The position numbers and the translations under genes are program-made. Below, in pieces: positions 16,600 to 25,230 of a DNA stretch of 64,000 nucleotides. Source of the DNA: Janthinobacterium agaricidamnosum NBRC 102515 = DSM 9628 (GTDB lineage Bacteria > Pseudomonadota > Gammaproteobacteria > Burkholderiales > Burkholderiaceae_D); assembly GCF_000723165.1 (NCBI RefSeq), contig NZ_HG322949.1, forward strand, positions 2,485,989 to 2,549,988, written 5' to 3'. Within the stretch, counting starts at the first letter, position 1, and each line of letters opens with the position of its first letter. Below the pieces are notes generated by a model, which searched no databases, had not been told where the DNA came from, and worked only from the letters and a program-made list of their open reading frames with translations.

Positions 16600-18921
16600 A
16601 TGACTACAGTGCATTTGCAGCCGCTGGTTGCGTCCTCGTTTGCTTCTTTTATTCCACGCCGTCTCAACCTGGCCGTCAAGGCCGCCTTGCTGGGCTTGTT
16701 CGCGGCGCCGTTGCCGGGGCATGCCGACGAACCGTCGAAACAGGCGGTATTCCCGGAAATCCTGGTACAGGCCAGGCAGGACGATGTGCGCAAGCCCGGC
16801 ACGCGCACCGTCATCACCAGCGAGGAACTGGAACGCCGCAACGTCACCGGCCTGGCCGGCCTGGTGCGTTATGAACCGTTGATCAGCGCGCCGATTTCGG
16901 CCAGCGGCAGCGGGTCGGTGTGGGACAGCTCGGGCAATAGCGGCTACAACATCCGTGGCATCGAAGGTAACCGGGTCAGCCTCGACATCGATGGCATTTC
17001 CTTGCCGGACGCCGCGCCGAAACCGGACGCGACCAGCTTGAACAGCTTCGGCATCGGCCGCGAATACTTCGATCCTGAAACTTTCCATGAAGTGCGTATC
17101 GGTTCCGGCACCTCGCCGGCCGGCGCGGCCACGCCGGGCCTGGGCGGCAGCGTGGCGTTTATCACCAAGTCGCCGGAAGATTTCCTGGGCAACGGACGCG
17201 ACAGCTATGTCAGCTACAAGCTCGGTTATACCGCGGCCGACCGCGCCGCCGCCAATACGCTGACCGGCGCGGCGCGGGTCGGCAATCTGCAGGCGCTGGC
17301 CGTGCTGGTGCACCGCAAGGGCAGTGAAACCAAGAGTCTCGGCGACTCTCCGCTGAACCCGGACAACTGGAGCTCGAACGCGATCTTGACCAAGCTGGTG
17401 TGGGCCTTGCCGGGCGACCAGAAAATCGACTTCACCATTGACGCCTACGAGCGCGACAACAAGCGCGTCTACCTGAACAAGCAGAGCGCCGCGTATCCGG
17501 ACGGCGCCAGCCAGGATTCGACCACCCGCCGCAACCGCTTCAGCCTCGGGCATACCATCGCCGTCAAGGATGTGGCGCTGTTCGATACGCTGACGTCGAA
17601 GATTTACATGCAGAACTCCAGGGTCGAAGACCAGACCACCGCGCATTACATCACCGGCCGGGTGCGGTACGACCGGCTGATCAATACCGGCTATTTCAAC
17701 AACAGCTACGGTGTCACCAGCGAAGCGTTCAAGCAAGTCAACGCCGGCAATGCGCTGACCTATGGCGTCAGCGCGGAACAGACCTCGACCCGCCGGCCAT
17801 GGCTGGAAGACCGCACCGTGATCAGCACCGGCGCGCACCAGATCACGATGAAGAACCGCATGGCCGACATGGACACCACCAAGGTGGCGGTCTTTGTGCG
17901 CGATGAACTGGGTTTTGGCCTGGGCGGCTACAAGGCCACGCTGACGCCGGGCTTGCGCGCCGAATACCGCAGCCTGAAACCGAAGAACCTGGATCAATAC
18001 CTGATCGCGGTGCCAGGCGCGGCCAAGGAAATCAAGGAAGAAAGCGATACTTACCTGACGCCTGGCCTGGGCCTGTCGGTGGAAGTGGCGCCCAACCTGG
18101 ACCTGTATGGCCAATATAGCCGCGGCACCCGTTTGCCGACCGCGGCCGAACGCACCGGCACCTACGATTCCTTCAGTTACACCGGCGCCGGCAACGGTTA
18201 TGCGGTACTCGGCAATCCGAACTTGCAGAAGGAAACCAGCAACGCTTTTGAACTCGGTCTGAAGGGCACGGCGACCAAGGGCTTGACCTTCCGCAGCGCG
18301 CTGTTCTACACCAAATACAACAACTTCATCGACTATCAGGCGCAGCCGGCCGATCCGGTGAATTACCCGACGATTACGTTTGGTTTGTTCCGTCCTGAAA
18401 ATATCGGCAATGCCCGCACCTGGGGCGGCGAAGTGTCGGCGCGGGCCGAGCTGGGCAGCTGGTCGCCGGCCATGCAAGGCTGGTATGTCGACGCCGCCGC
18501 CGGCCTGACGCGCGGTTCGTCGCAAGACAAGCTGACCGGCATCAGCACGCCGCTGGCGTCGGTGGCGCCTTACAAGGGCACGTTCAGCATCGGTTACGAC
18601 CATGCGTCGCAACTGTTCGGCATCGACCTGACCGCCGTCAAGGTTGGCGCCAAGCAGGCGCCTGACCAGTCGGTCAATGGCGTCGTCACGCCGAATTTCG
18701 CGGTGCCGGGCTACACCTTGTTCGACTTGTCGACCTATTGGAATGTGCATAAAAACGCCAAGCTGGTATTCGGCGTGTACAACCTGGGCAACCGCAAATA
18801 CTGGGACTATGCCTCGTCGCGCAGCCTGGTGGCGGACACCGGCGGCGCGTCGCACAGCGATATCCAGCGCCAGGCGATGGCCGGGCGCAATGTGGCGGCC
18901 AGCCTGACCGTCAGCTTTTAA
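16600..18921 (+). CDS. TonB-dependent heme/hemoglobin receptor
   Basis: A 773-residue outer-membrane receptor. A signal peptide (cleavage near GHADEP) is followed by a plug domain (RTVITSEELERRNVTGLAGL, NIRGIEGNRVSLDIDGI) and a 22-strand barrel ending in Phe. In the barrel the heme-receptor pattern NPNLQKETSNAFELGLKG is clear. The next gene encodes a HemS-family protein, supporting heme as ligand. A Fur-like site lies upstream, implying induction by iron limitation. No TonB, ExbBD or hemin ABC transporter genes are in the window. Confidence 0.9.
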   Translation: MTTVHLQPLVASSFASFIPRRLNLAVKAALLGLFAAPLPGHADEPSKQAVFPEILVQARQDDVRKPGTRTVITSEELERRNVTGLAGLVRYEPLISAPISASGSGSVWDSSGNSGYNIRGIEGNRVSLDIDGISLPDAAPKPDATSLNSFGIGREYFDPETFHEVRIGSGTSPAGAATPGLGGSVAFITKSPEDFLGNGRDSYVSYKLGYTAADRAAANTLTGAARVGNLQALAVLVHRKGSETKSLGDSPLNPDNWSSNAILTKLVWALPGDQKIDFTIDAYERDNKRVYLNKQSAAYPDGASQDSTTRRNRFSLGHTIAVKDVALFDTLTSKIYMQNSRVEDQTTAHYITGRVRYDRLINTGYFNNSYGVTSEAFKQVNAGNALTYGVSAEQTSTRRPWLEDRTVISTGAHQITMKNRMADMDTTKVAVFVRDELGFGLGGYKATLTPGLRAEYRSLKPKNLDQYLIAVPGAAKEIKEESDTYLTPGLGLSVEVAPNLDLYGQYSRGTRLPTAAERTGTYDSFSYTGAGNGYAVLGNPNLQKETSNAFELGLKGTATKGLTFRSALFYTKYNNFIDYQAQPADPVNYPTITFGLFRPENIGNARTWGGEVSARAELGSWSPAMQGWYVDAAAGLTRGSSQDKLTGISTPLASVAPYKGTFSIGYDHASQLFGIDLTAVKVGAKQAPDQSVNGVVTPNFAVPGYTLFDLSTYWNVHKNAKLVFGVYNLGNRKYWDYASSRSLVADTGGASHSDIQRQAMAGRNVAASLTVSF

Positions 18922-19013
18922 TCCCGATTAGTTAACCTGACTAATTATTGTCATGCGGTTCGCGGGAGGCGTGCATCGTCTCCTGTTTTTCTTTGTTTTT
19001 TAACGGAATGTCC

Positions 19014-20171
19014 ATGAAGCTTACAAAACTTGTTGTCGCCCTGCTGGGCAGCCTGCTGATCGCCCAGGCCCACGCGGCCCCGGCCAACCTGGCCGAGCGC
19101 TGGAGCACCTTGCGCAGCGAACAGCCGAAGTTGCAAATCCGCGATGCGGCCCGTACCCTGGGCGTGTCCGAAGCCGACTTGCTGGCGACCAAGCTCGGTA
19201 GCGGCGTGACGCGCCTGCTGGCCGACGGCAACAATCCGCGTGAAATCATGCGCCGCGCGCTGGACCTGGGCCTGGTACTGGCCACCACCCGCAACGAAAA
19301 CGGCGTCATCGAGCGCACCGGCACCGCCAGCCGCCTGAAACAGCCGGAACCAGCGCCGACCGGCGACAAGGACAAGGATGCCGAACGCGAAGCGCGCATG
19401 CGCAATATCGCCGGCGGCTACCTGGGCGGCGAGATCGACTTGCGTTTCCATTTTGCCGACTGGACGTATGCGTTTGCCGTCACGCAAGCCGGTCGCGACG
19501 GCAAGCCGGCGCGCAGCCTGCAATTTTTCGACAGCCACGGCACCTCGGTGCATAAAGTATTCCTGCGCAACGATGCCGGCATTGCGCCATTCGACAAGCT
19601 GGTGGCCGACTTCCGCGCGCCGCAACAGGAGGCCGACCTGAAGGTGGCCGCCGCCGCGCCGGCCGTGCCTGAAAAGGCCGACGCCCAGGTCGACCTGAAG
19701 GAATTTCAGTTGGCATGGACCGAGATGACCGACGTGCATCAATTCGCCCGCATCCTGCGCGAGTTCGGCCTGTCGCGCGAACAGGCGCTGCGCTTGGCGC
19801 CGGCCGGCGCGGCCGAACGCATCGCGCCGCAAGCGGTGCGCAAGCTGCTCGACGATGCCGCCAAGCAGCAAGTGGCGATCATGGTATTCCTCGGCAATGA
19901 AGGATTGACGCAGATTTTCAGCGGCAAGATCAACAAGACGGCGGAAGGGGGCGGCTTTTACAATGTGCTCGATCCCGAATTCAACCTGCATCTGCGCGAC
20001 TCGGCCTTCACCAGCGGCTGGGTAGTCAAGCGCGGCGGCGTCACCTCGGTCGAATTCTTCGACAAGACAGGTGAGCAAGTGGTGTCGTTCTTCGGCGTGC
20101 GCGAGCGTGGACAGCCGCAACCGCAAGCGTGGGACGACCTGGCGGCCAGCCTGCCGCGCGCGGCAAAATAG
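19014..20171 (+). CDS. HemS/ChuS-family heme protein with signal peptide
   Basis: A 385-residue protein with the duplicated fold of hemin-degrading proteins HemS/ChuS. The second half carries WTEMTDVHQFARIL, whose His242 aligns with the heme-ligand His of ChuS, and the first half has the equivalent FDSHGTSVHKVFL. Unlike known HemS proteins, which are cytoplasmic, it starts with a convincing Sec signal (MKLTKLVVALLGSLLIAQ, then AHA before AP), predicting a periplasmic product. Start ATG 19014 has GGA seven bases upstream; ATG 19008 is also possible. It follows the heme receptor by 92 bases and is probably in its operon. Confidence 0.85.
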   Translation: MKLTKLVVALLGSLLIAQAHAAPANLAERWSTLRSEQPKLQIRDAARTLGVSEADLLATKLGSGVTRLLADGNNPREIMRRALDLGLVLATTRNENGVIERTGTASRLKQPEPAPTGDKDKDAEREARMRNIAGGYLGGEIDLRFHFADWTYAFAVTQAGRDGKPARSLQFFDSHGTSVHKVFLRNDAGIAPFDKLVADFRAPQQEADLKVAAAAPAVPEKADAQVDLKEFQLAWTEMTDVHQFARILREFGLSREQALRLAPAGAAERIAPQAVRKLLDDAAKQQVAIMVFLGNEGLTQIFSGKINKTAEGGGFYNVLDPEFNLHLRDSAFTSGWVVKRGGVTSVEFFDKTGEQVVSFFGVRERGQPQPQAWDDLAASLPRAAK

Positions 20172-20190
20172 TCAGTGATCAGCTTTCTTG

Positions 20191-20223
20191 AAACCCGCAG
20201 CCTTGCCTGGCTGCGGGTTTTTT
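20191..20223 (+). terminator. Intrinsic terminator of heme operon
   Basis: AAACCCGCAGCC (20191-20202) pairs with GGCTGCGGGTTT (20209-20220) around a 6-base loop and is followed by more T residues, 20 bases after the HemS-family stop codon. Confidence 0.9.
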
Positions 20224-20354
20224 GCATTTTGGACACACGATTGAACGCACCACAGCGTAGCAGGGCGCCGGCCTGAAAAATGGTATGCTCAATCCATATT
20301 GATTGTCGTATGGATAGAACGTTATTGCTGTTTGGACTGTAAGGAAACGATATC

Positions 20355-21278
20355 GTGGCGACCCTTAGCGCAAACGGCATGACCATCGCCTATGACACCC
20401 ATGGCGATCCGCGCGATCCGGCGGTATTGCTGATCATGGGCCTGGGCATGCAATTGATTTCCTGGCCGATCGACCTGGTCGACGGCCTGGTGGAACAGGG
20501 TTTGTATGTGATCCGCTACGATCACCGCGATGCCGGCCTGTCGACCAAGCTGGACCAGTTCGGTACGCCGAACTTGCCGCTGCTCTATATCAAGAATGTG
20601 CTGGGCTGGAAGGTGCGCAGCGCTTACACGCTGTACGACATGGCCGACGACGCGCTGGGCTTGCTGGATGGGCTGAAGATCCGGCAGGCGCACCTGATCG
20701 GCGTATCGATGGGCGGCATGATCGCCCAGGTGATGGCGGCGCGCTTTCCGCGGCGTACATTGAGCCTGACGTCGATCATGTCCAGCAGCGGCCGGCGCGG
20801 TTTGCCGGGACCGGCAAAAACGGCGCGCAAGGCGCTGCTGAGCCGGCCGAAAAATCCGCTGGACCGGGAGCAGGTGATCGCCCACATGGCGCGCAGCGCG
20901 CACCTGATCGGCAGCCCGGCGTATCCGACGCCGGACAGGGTGATGCGCCAGCACGTGGAACAGTTTTTGACGCGCGGCAGTTGCCCGGCCGGCATGGCGC
21001 GCCAGATGGCGGCGATTGCCGCCTCGGGCCAGCGTACCGGATTGCTGAAAACCATCACTTGTCCCAGCATGGTGATTCACGGCATGGCCGATCCGCTGAT
21101 ACCGGCCGCTTGCGGCATCGATACGGCGGCGCTGATTCCAGGTGCCGATCTGCATCTGATCGAAGGCATGGGCCACGATTTGCCGGCGCAATTGATCGAA
21201 CGCCTGCTCGCCTTGATCGATGGGCATCTGCACGGTAAGATGGCAGCGCAGTCGAGTTCGCAAATCGCCCAAAGCTGA
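20355..21278 (+). CDS. Alpha/beta-fold hydrolase
   Basis: A 307-residue hydrolase starting with GTG. The nucleophile elbow is GVSMGG (near residue 119), the acid is probably in HGMADPLIP and the His in EGMGHDLP, so the triad is complete. The pattern YDHRDAGLS near residues 55-63 is common in esterase/lipase-like members and aclacinomycin-methylesterase relatives. Substrate cannot be inferred. The following LD-carboxypeptidase starts 34 bases later, so the two may share a transcript. Confidence 0.8.
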   Translation: MATLSANGMTIAYDTHGDPRDPAVLLIMGLGMQLISWPIDLVDGLVEQGLYVIRYDHRDAGLSTKLDQFGTPNLPLLYIKNVLGWKVRSAYTLYDMADDALGLLDGLKIRQAHLIGVSMGGMIAQVMAARFPRRTLSLTSIMSSSGRRGLPGPAKTARKALLSRPKNPLDREQVIAHMARSAHLIGSPAYPTPDRVMRQHVEQFLTRGSCPAGMARQMAAIAASGQRTGLLKTITCPSMVIHGMADPLIPAACGIDTAALIPGADLHLIEGMGHDLPAQLIERLLALIDGHLHGKMAAQSSSQIAQS

Positions 21279-21312
21279 GACGAACGCTGAGCCACCATCT
21301 GATCGAGATATC

Positions 21313-22230
21313 TTGAAAACACCCCAAATCGGCATCGCGATTGCCGCCCCCGGCGGTTACGCGCTGGACCCGGATGCGCTGCAGCGCGGCATCGAGCGCC
21401 TGCGCGAGCAGGGCTGCCTGGTCCATAATTACTACGACCCGGCGCAAAAATTCCAGCGCTTCGGCGGCACCGAGGCGGGCCGGCTGGCGCAGCTGCACGC
21501 CGCCGCCGCCGACCCCGAAGTGCAGGTGGTGATGGCGCTGCGCGGCAGCTACGGCATCAGCCGCATCTTGCCGGACATCGATTTTGATGCGATGGCGGCC
21601 AGCGGCAAACTGTTCGTCGGCTACAGCGATTTCACCGCCTTCCACATGGGCTTGATGGCCAGGACCGGCCGGGGCAGCTTTGCCGGACCGATGTTTTGCG
21701 ACGATTTCATCCGCGATGAGCCGGTCGATTTCACCTTGCAGCAATTATGGGATTGCCTGCAAGGCCCGAGCCACACGATCACCGCCAGGGCCAGCGGCAA
21801 TCCGCAGGTCGATCTGTCCGGCAAATTATGGGGCGGCAACCTGGCGATGCTGGTGCATTTGCTGGGCACGCCGTATTTCCCGCACATCGATGGCGGCATC
21901 CTGTTCGTCGAAGACGTCAACGAACATCCGTACCGGGTCGAACGCATGTTGCTGCAACTATTCCATGCCGGCGTGATCGGCCGCCAGCAAGCGGTGCTGC
22001 TGGGCGATTTTTCGCTGTACCGGCTCGGCGAGCAAGACAATGGCTACGACTTCGACGCGATGCTGGCCTATCTGCGCCAGCGCCTGCCGGTGCCGCTGCT
22101 GACCGGGCTGGAATTCGGCCACATCAAGCGCCGCGTCACATTGCCGTTCGGCGGCCAGGCGCGGCTGCGTTCCGATGCCGACGGTTTTGAGCTCAGCGTC
22201 ACCGATTATCCGACCTTGCCGGCCGGCTGA
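21313..22230 (+). CDS. ldcA: Muramoyltetrapeptide LD-carboxypeptidase
   Basis: A 305-residue S66-family peptidase that removes the terminal D-Ala from cytoplasmic murein tetrapeptides during cell-wall recycling. The nucleophile Ser is in FVGYSDFTAF; the Glu and His of the triad are in FVEDVNEHPYRVERML and GHIKRRVTLPFG. I chose the TTG at 21313, which precedes the conserved KTPQIGIAIAAPGGY; the only upstream ATG in frame (21220) lies inside the previous gene and adds unrelated residues. The DUF418 gene follows 11 bases later. Confidence 0.88.
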   Translation: MKTPQIGIAIAAPGGYALDPDALQRGIERLREQGCLVHNYYDPAQKFQRFGGTEAGRLAQLHAAAADPEVQVVMALRGSYGISRILPDIDFDAMAASGKLFVGYSDFTAFHMGLMARTGRGSFAGPMFCDDFIRDEPVDFTLQQLWDCLQGPSHTITARASGNPQVDLSGKLWGGNLAMLVHLLGTPYFPHIDGGILFVEDVNEHPYRVERMLLQLFHAGVIGRQQAVLLGDFSLYRLGEQDNGYDFDAMLAYLRQRLPVPLLTGLEFGHIKRRVTLPFGGQARLRSDADGFELSVTDYPTLPAG

Positions 22231-22241
22231 ATGGCGCGACG

Positions 22242-23426
22242 ATGACCGCGCCGCGCCTGCTGCATGTGGATGTCTTGCGCGGACTGGCGGTGTTCGGCAT
22301 CTTGCTGGTGAATATCTGGAGCTTTGCGTGGGGCACGTCGTCGCTGCGTTATGGCGTGTTGCCGCCAGATGCGTCGGTGCTCGATGGCCTGGCCGTGTTC
22401 GGCGTCGCCTTGCTGGCGGAACTGAAGTTTTATCCGATCTTCGCCTTCCTGTTCGGCGCCGGTTTCGCCTTGCAAACCCGCAGCCTGAAGCGCCAACTGG
22501 GCAACTGGCAGGCGGCGCAAGCCCGTTACTGGCGCCGCCTGATGTGGCTGCTCGGCTGCGGCATATTGCATGGCATGCTGGTGTGGAGCGGCGACGTGCT
22601 GACCTCGTATGCCTTCAGCGGCTTGCTGATCCTGCGCCTGTCGACCGCGCCGGTGCACCGCATTTGCCGCGCGGTATTGACGGCAGCCTTGGCCTTCGCC
22701 GCGGTCATCCTGGCCTTGTACCTGTTGCTGGGCGTGGTGATTTCCTACCGCGAAGTGAACGATATCTGGCTGGCCGCCGAGAACTTGCGCGCCGTCTACA
22801 GTCAAGGTTCCTTGCCGGACATCGCCTGGCAACGGGCCGGCGATTATGTGACCGCGCAACTGGCCGGTGTGCTGATGCTGCCGCATACCATCGCCCTGTT
22901 TTTGCTGGGCATGCTGGCGGTGCGCCTCGGCTGGCTGACCCGGCCCGAACGGCATCGTGCCGCATGGCGCCGGGTGCGCCTGCTCGGCCTCGGCCTGGGC
23001 TTGCCGCTGAATCTGCTGTGGGCTTGTGCCGCGTTGCTGCAAGCGCTCAACCCGCATCAAGCGACCATCAATGTGCCGCTGCTGGAATACCTGATGTATT
23101 TCACCGGCCCCTTGCTGGCCGCCGCCTATGTCGCCGCGCTGGTGCTGGCGCGGAAAACGGTGCTGGCGTTGCTGGCCCGCTGGCTGGAGCCGGTTGGCCG
23201 CATGGCGCTGAGCAATTATTTGCTGCAATCGCTGGCAGGCACCTTGCTGCTGCAAGGTAGCGGCCTGGGCTGGGCCGCCACGATCACGCCGTCGCAACTG
23301 ATGTTGCTGGCGTTAGCCATGATGCTGTTCCAGGCCGGATTGAGCCGCTGGTGGATGGCGCGCTACCAGCAGGGGCCGGCCGAGGCGCTGTGGCGGCACT
23401 ATGTGCTGGGCGGACGACAGGCATGA
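22242..23426 (+). CDS. DUF418-family membrane protein
   Basis: A 394-residue inner-membrane protein with about ten membrane segments. The N-terminal LHVDVLRGLAVFGILLVNIW and the C-terminal GRMALSNYLLQSLAG are the conserved ends of DUF418/YeiB-like proteins, whose function is unknown; some may be acyltransferases of surface components. It follows ldcA closely and may be co-transcribed. Confidence 0.85.
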   Translation: MTAPRLLHVDVLRGLAVFGILLVNIWSFAWGTSSLRYGVLPPDASVLDGLAVFGVALLAELKFYPIFAFLFGAGFALQTRSLKRQLGNWQAAQARYWRRLMWLLGCGILHGMLVWSGDVLTSYAFSGLLILRLSTAPVHRICRAVLTAALAFAAVILALYLLLGVVISYREVNDIWLAAENLRAVYSQGSLPDIAWQRAGDYVTAQLAGVLMLPHTIALFLLGMLAVRLGWLTRPERHRAAWRRVRLLGLGLGLPLNLLWACAALLQALNPHQATINVPLLEYLMYFTGPLLAAAYVAALVLARKTVLALLARWLEPVGRMALSNYLLQSLAGTLLLQGSGLGWAATITPSQLMLLALAMMLFQAGLSRWWMARYQQGPAEALWRHYVLGGRQA

Positions 23427-23644
23427 GTGGTGCAGCTCGTTTTGTCGATTAATATCAAACGGGTAACGTGGTACGGTTACTATAATAAATAAAATGTGAA
23501 GATATTAAAAAAAGAAGAAGGAGAGTGTTGTTTCATTTCTTTATTAGGTTGCCAACTAAATTGAGTATTGCCAGCGCCGCTTAAACAACTTGCTCCGAGC
23601 AGCATGCGAGGAGCCGGGCTTGATAAAGGATCGGAGGAGCTATT

Positions 23645-24007
23645 ATGGAATCGATGGAACATCGTGTCGAAAAGCTCGAAGAGTTGGCCGTGGATGCCAA
23701 GCAACGCTTGGTGCGCATGGAGACGCGTTTGGGTGGCATCGATCATCGTCTCGACACGACGATGGCAAGCAAGGCCGATATAGCGAGTATGCTGGCGGCG
23801 ATGGTGACCAAAGCCGATATGGCAAAAGTTGAAGAAAAAATGGCACGGATGGAAACTCGTGCAGATGCTACCGATCACTTACTGGCAATAACCGTTGCGA
23901 CCAAGGCCGATCTTGCGCACCTTGAGTCGAATTTGATTCGCTTATTCATTGGCATAACGATATCACTTGCCGGAGTTGCTTTCGCCGCTGCAAGATTGGT
24001 GCATTAA
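23645..24007 (+). CDS. Small coiled-coil protein with C-terminal membrane anchor
   Basis: A 120-residue protein preceded by a strong ribosome-binding site (CGGAGGAGCT). Residues 1-95 form heptad-rich helices with three related segments (ATRMETR-like: KQRLVRMETRLGGIDHRLD and later VEEKMARMETRADATDHLLA), each followed by KAD motifs, and residues about 98-117 form one membrane helix. This layout resembles DUF1640/CCDC90-like proteins and phage-type coiled-coil anchors; no function can be assigned. It is a lone gene with 218 bases of AT-richer DNA upstream. Confidence 0.75.
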   Translation: MESMEHRVEKLEELAVDAKQRLVRMETRLGGIDHRLDTTMASKADIASMLAAMVTKADMAKVEEKMARMETRADATDHLLAITVATKADLAHLESNLIRLFIGITISLAGVAFAAARLVH

Positions 24008-24072
24008 AATTGCTAAATACTTCACTCTCGGCCATTGCCAGAGTGAAGCAATACTCAGGGCCGGGCGGGTCT

Positions 24073-24513
24073 TCACGATAAATCCTTACGCATGAATACC
24101 CGGCTGCTGCCCGACGGCTGGCAGGGGATTTCGCCAAATACCGACCAGCCCTGGCGCTGGTAAAAGCCGGGGGCCTGGAAACTGATGGTGTATAGCACCG
24201 CTGAACGGCAGCCGCGGCGGCGGGCTTCATCTTCCGCCATTTTCAGCAGGGTGCTGCCAAAACCGCCGCCGCGCAAGGTTTCCGGTAAATAGAACAGGTC
24301 GATGAACAGCAAGCCGAGCGAGGTGCGTCCGCTGATGCCGCCCAGTACCGCCTGGGTGTCCGGATCGGTCAGCAAGACCGCCAGCGGGCGGTGATCGTCG
24401 ATGCCGCTGATATCGATATTGAACTGGCTTAAGCCTTGCGCCAGTTGGGACATGGCCGCCGCATGTGGCGCTTCCGTCATGACGATCCTGGGTTGTTTCA
24501 CCGGCGACTCCAC
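24073..24513 (-). CDS. GNAT-family N-acetyltransferase
   Basis: A 146-residue acetyltransferase. The acetyl-CoA loop is the LRGGGFGSTLLKMAEDEARR stretch, followed by FYQRQGWSVFGE, the usual last strands of the fold. The start is a GTG at 24513, supported by the conserved PRIVMTEAPHA, which is preceded by few residues; an ATG at 24480 would trim the first strand. Substrate unknown. It may share a transcript with the second acetyltransferase upstream on the same strand (61 bases away). Confidence 0.8.
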   Translation of the reverse strand: MESPVKQPRIVMTEAPHAAAMSQLAQGLSQFNIDISGIDDHRPLAVLLTDPDTQAVLGGISGRTSLGLLFIDLFYLPETLRGGGFGSTLLKMAEDEARRRGCRSAVLYTISFQAPGFYQRQGWSVFGEIPCQPSGSSRVFMRKDLS

Positions 24514-24574
24514 ATGGTTGTTTTTAAATGGCTGTATAAATATACAGTACTTCGGCCATGTGGTGAAGTCCGGC

Positions 24575-25054
24575 TTATGCCGTCAGCTGGATCTTGAAAC
24601 CTTCATGGCTGGCGCTAAATCCCAGCCGCGCATAAAAGCGGTGCGCTTCGGTGCGGGTCTTGTCGCTGGTCAGTTGAGCAACATTGCAGCCCCGTTCACG
24701 CGCCAGTCGCAAGGCCTGGGCGATGATCCAGTGGCCAATGCCCTGGCCGCGCAAGCTGCTGTCGACGCGCACCGTTTCGATATTGGCGCGCAAGGCGCCG
24801 CGCCGGCTCAGGCCGGGGATATAGCTCAGTTGCAGCATGCCGATCACGCGGCCATCGAGTTCGCCCAGCAACAGGTATTGGTTGGCGTCGGTATCGATCG
24901 CCTCGAATGCCTGGACATACACACTGTCGTCGCTGCCGGCCGCGTCGCGGGCCTGGCCCAGCACATCGTCGGCCAGCAATTCCAGCAGGCGCGGCAAGTC
25001 GGCGCGCACGGCGCGGCGTGTCGTCAGGTTTTTATGGTGAATCGTCTGTGTCAT
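24575..25054 (-). CDS. GNAT-family N-acetyltransferase
   Basis: A 159-residue acetyltransferase with the acetyl-CoA motif VRVDSSLRGQGIGHWIIAQA and a later DKTRTEAHRFYARLGF, typical of GNAT proteins acting on small amines or protein termini. The ATG at 25054 has GGAG upstream on the minus strand and matches the start of the fold; a longer frame to 25111 has no support. It is divergent from ybiT. Confidence 0.85.
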   Translation of the reverse strand: MTQTIHHKNLTTRRAVRADLPRLLELLADDVLGQARDAAGSDDSVYVQAFEAIDTDANQYLLLGELDGRVIGMLQLSYIPGLSRRGALRANIETVRVDSSLRGQGIGHWIIAQALRLARERGCNVAQLTSDKTRTEAHRFYARLGFSASHEGFKIQLTA

Positions 25055-25230
25055 ATCAGCTTGCTCCAAGGCTCGTTGGTGATGGACCAGACAGTATATG
25101 CCTCGCCACACAATCCCGCCGCCAGCCCTTGCCGGCCGGCGGTTTATAGAATAGCGGCCAGTCGGTGCTGTATAATAAAGAGAAAGTATCTAACTACCTG
25201 ATTTAACTGAATAAAGAATAATCACCTTAC

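Noticed and set aside
16585-18855. 756-codon open frame on the minus strand
   Set aside because: It is the antisense shadow of the TonB-dependent receptor; composition is Arg/Ala/Gly/His-rich without recognisable domains, as in other GC-rich shadow frames.
21220-21312. ATG 21220 as start of ldcA
   Set aside because: It lies within the upstream hydrolase and adds 31 residues unlike the family; conserved sequence starts right after TTG 21313.
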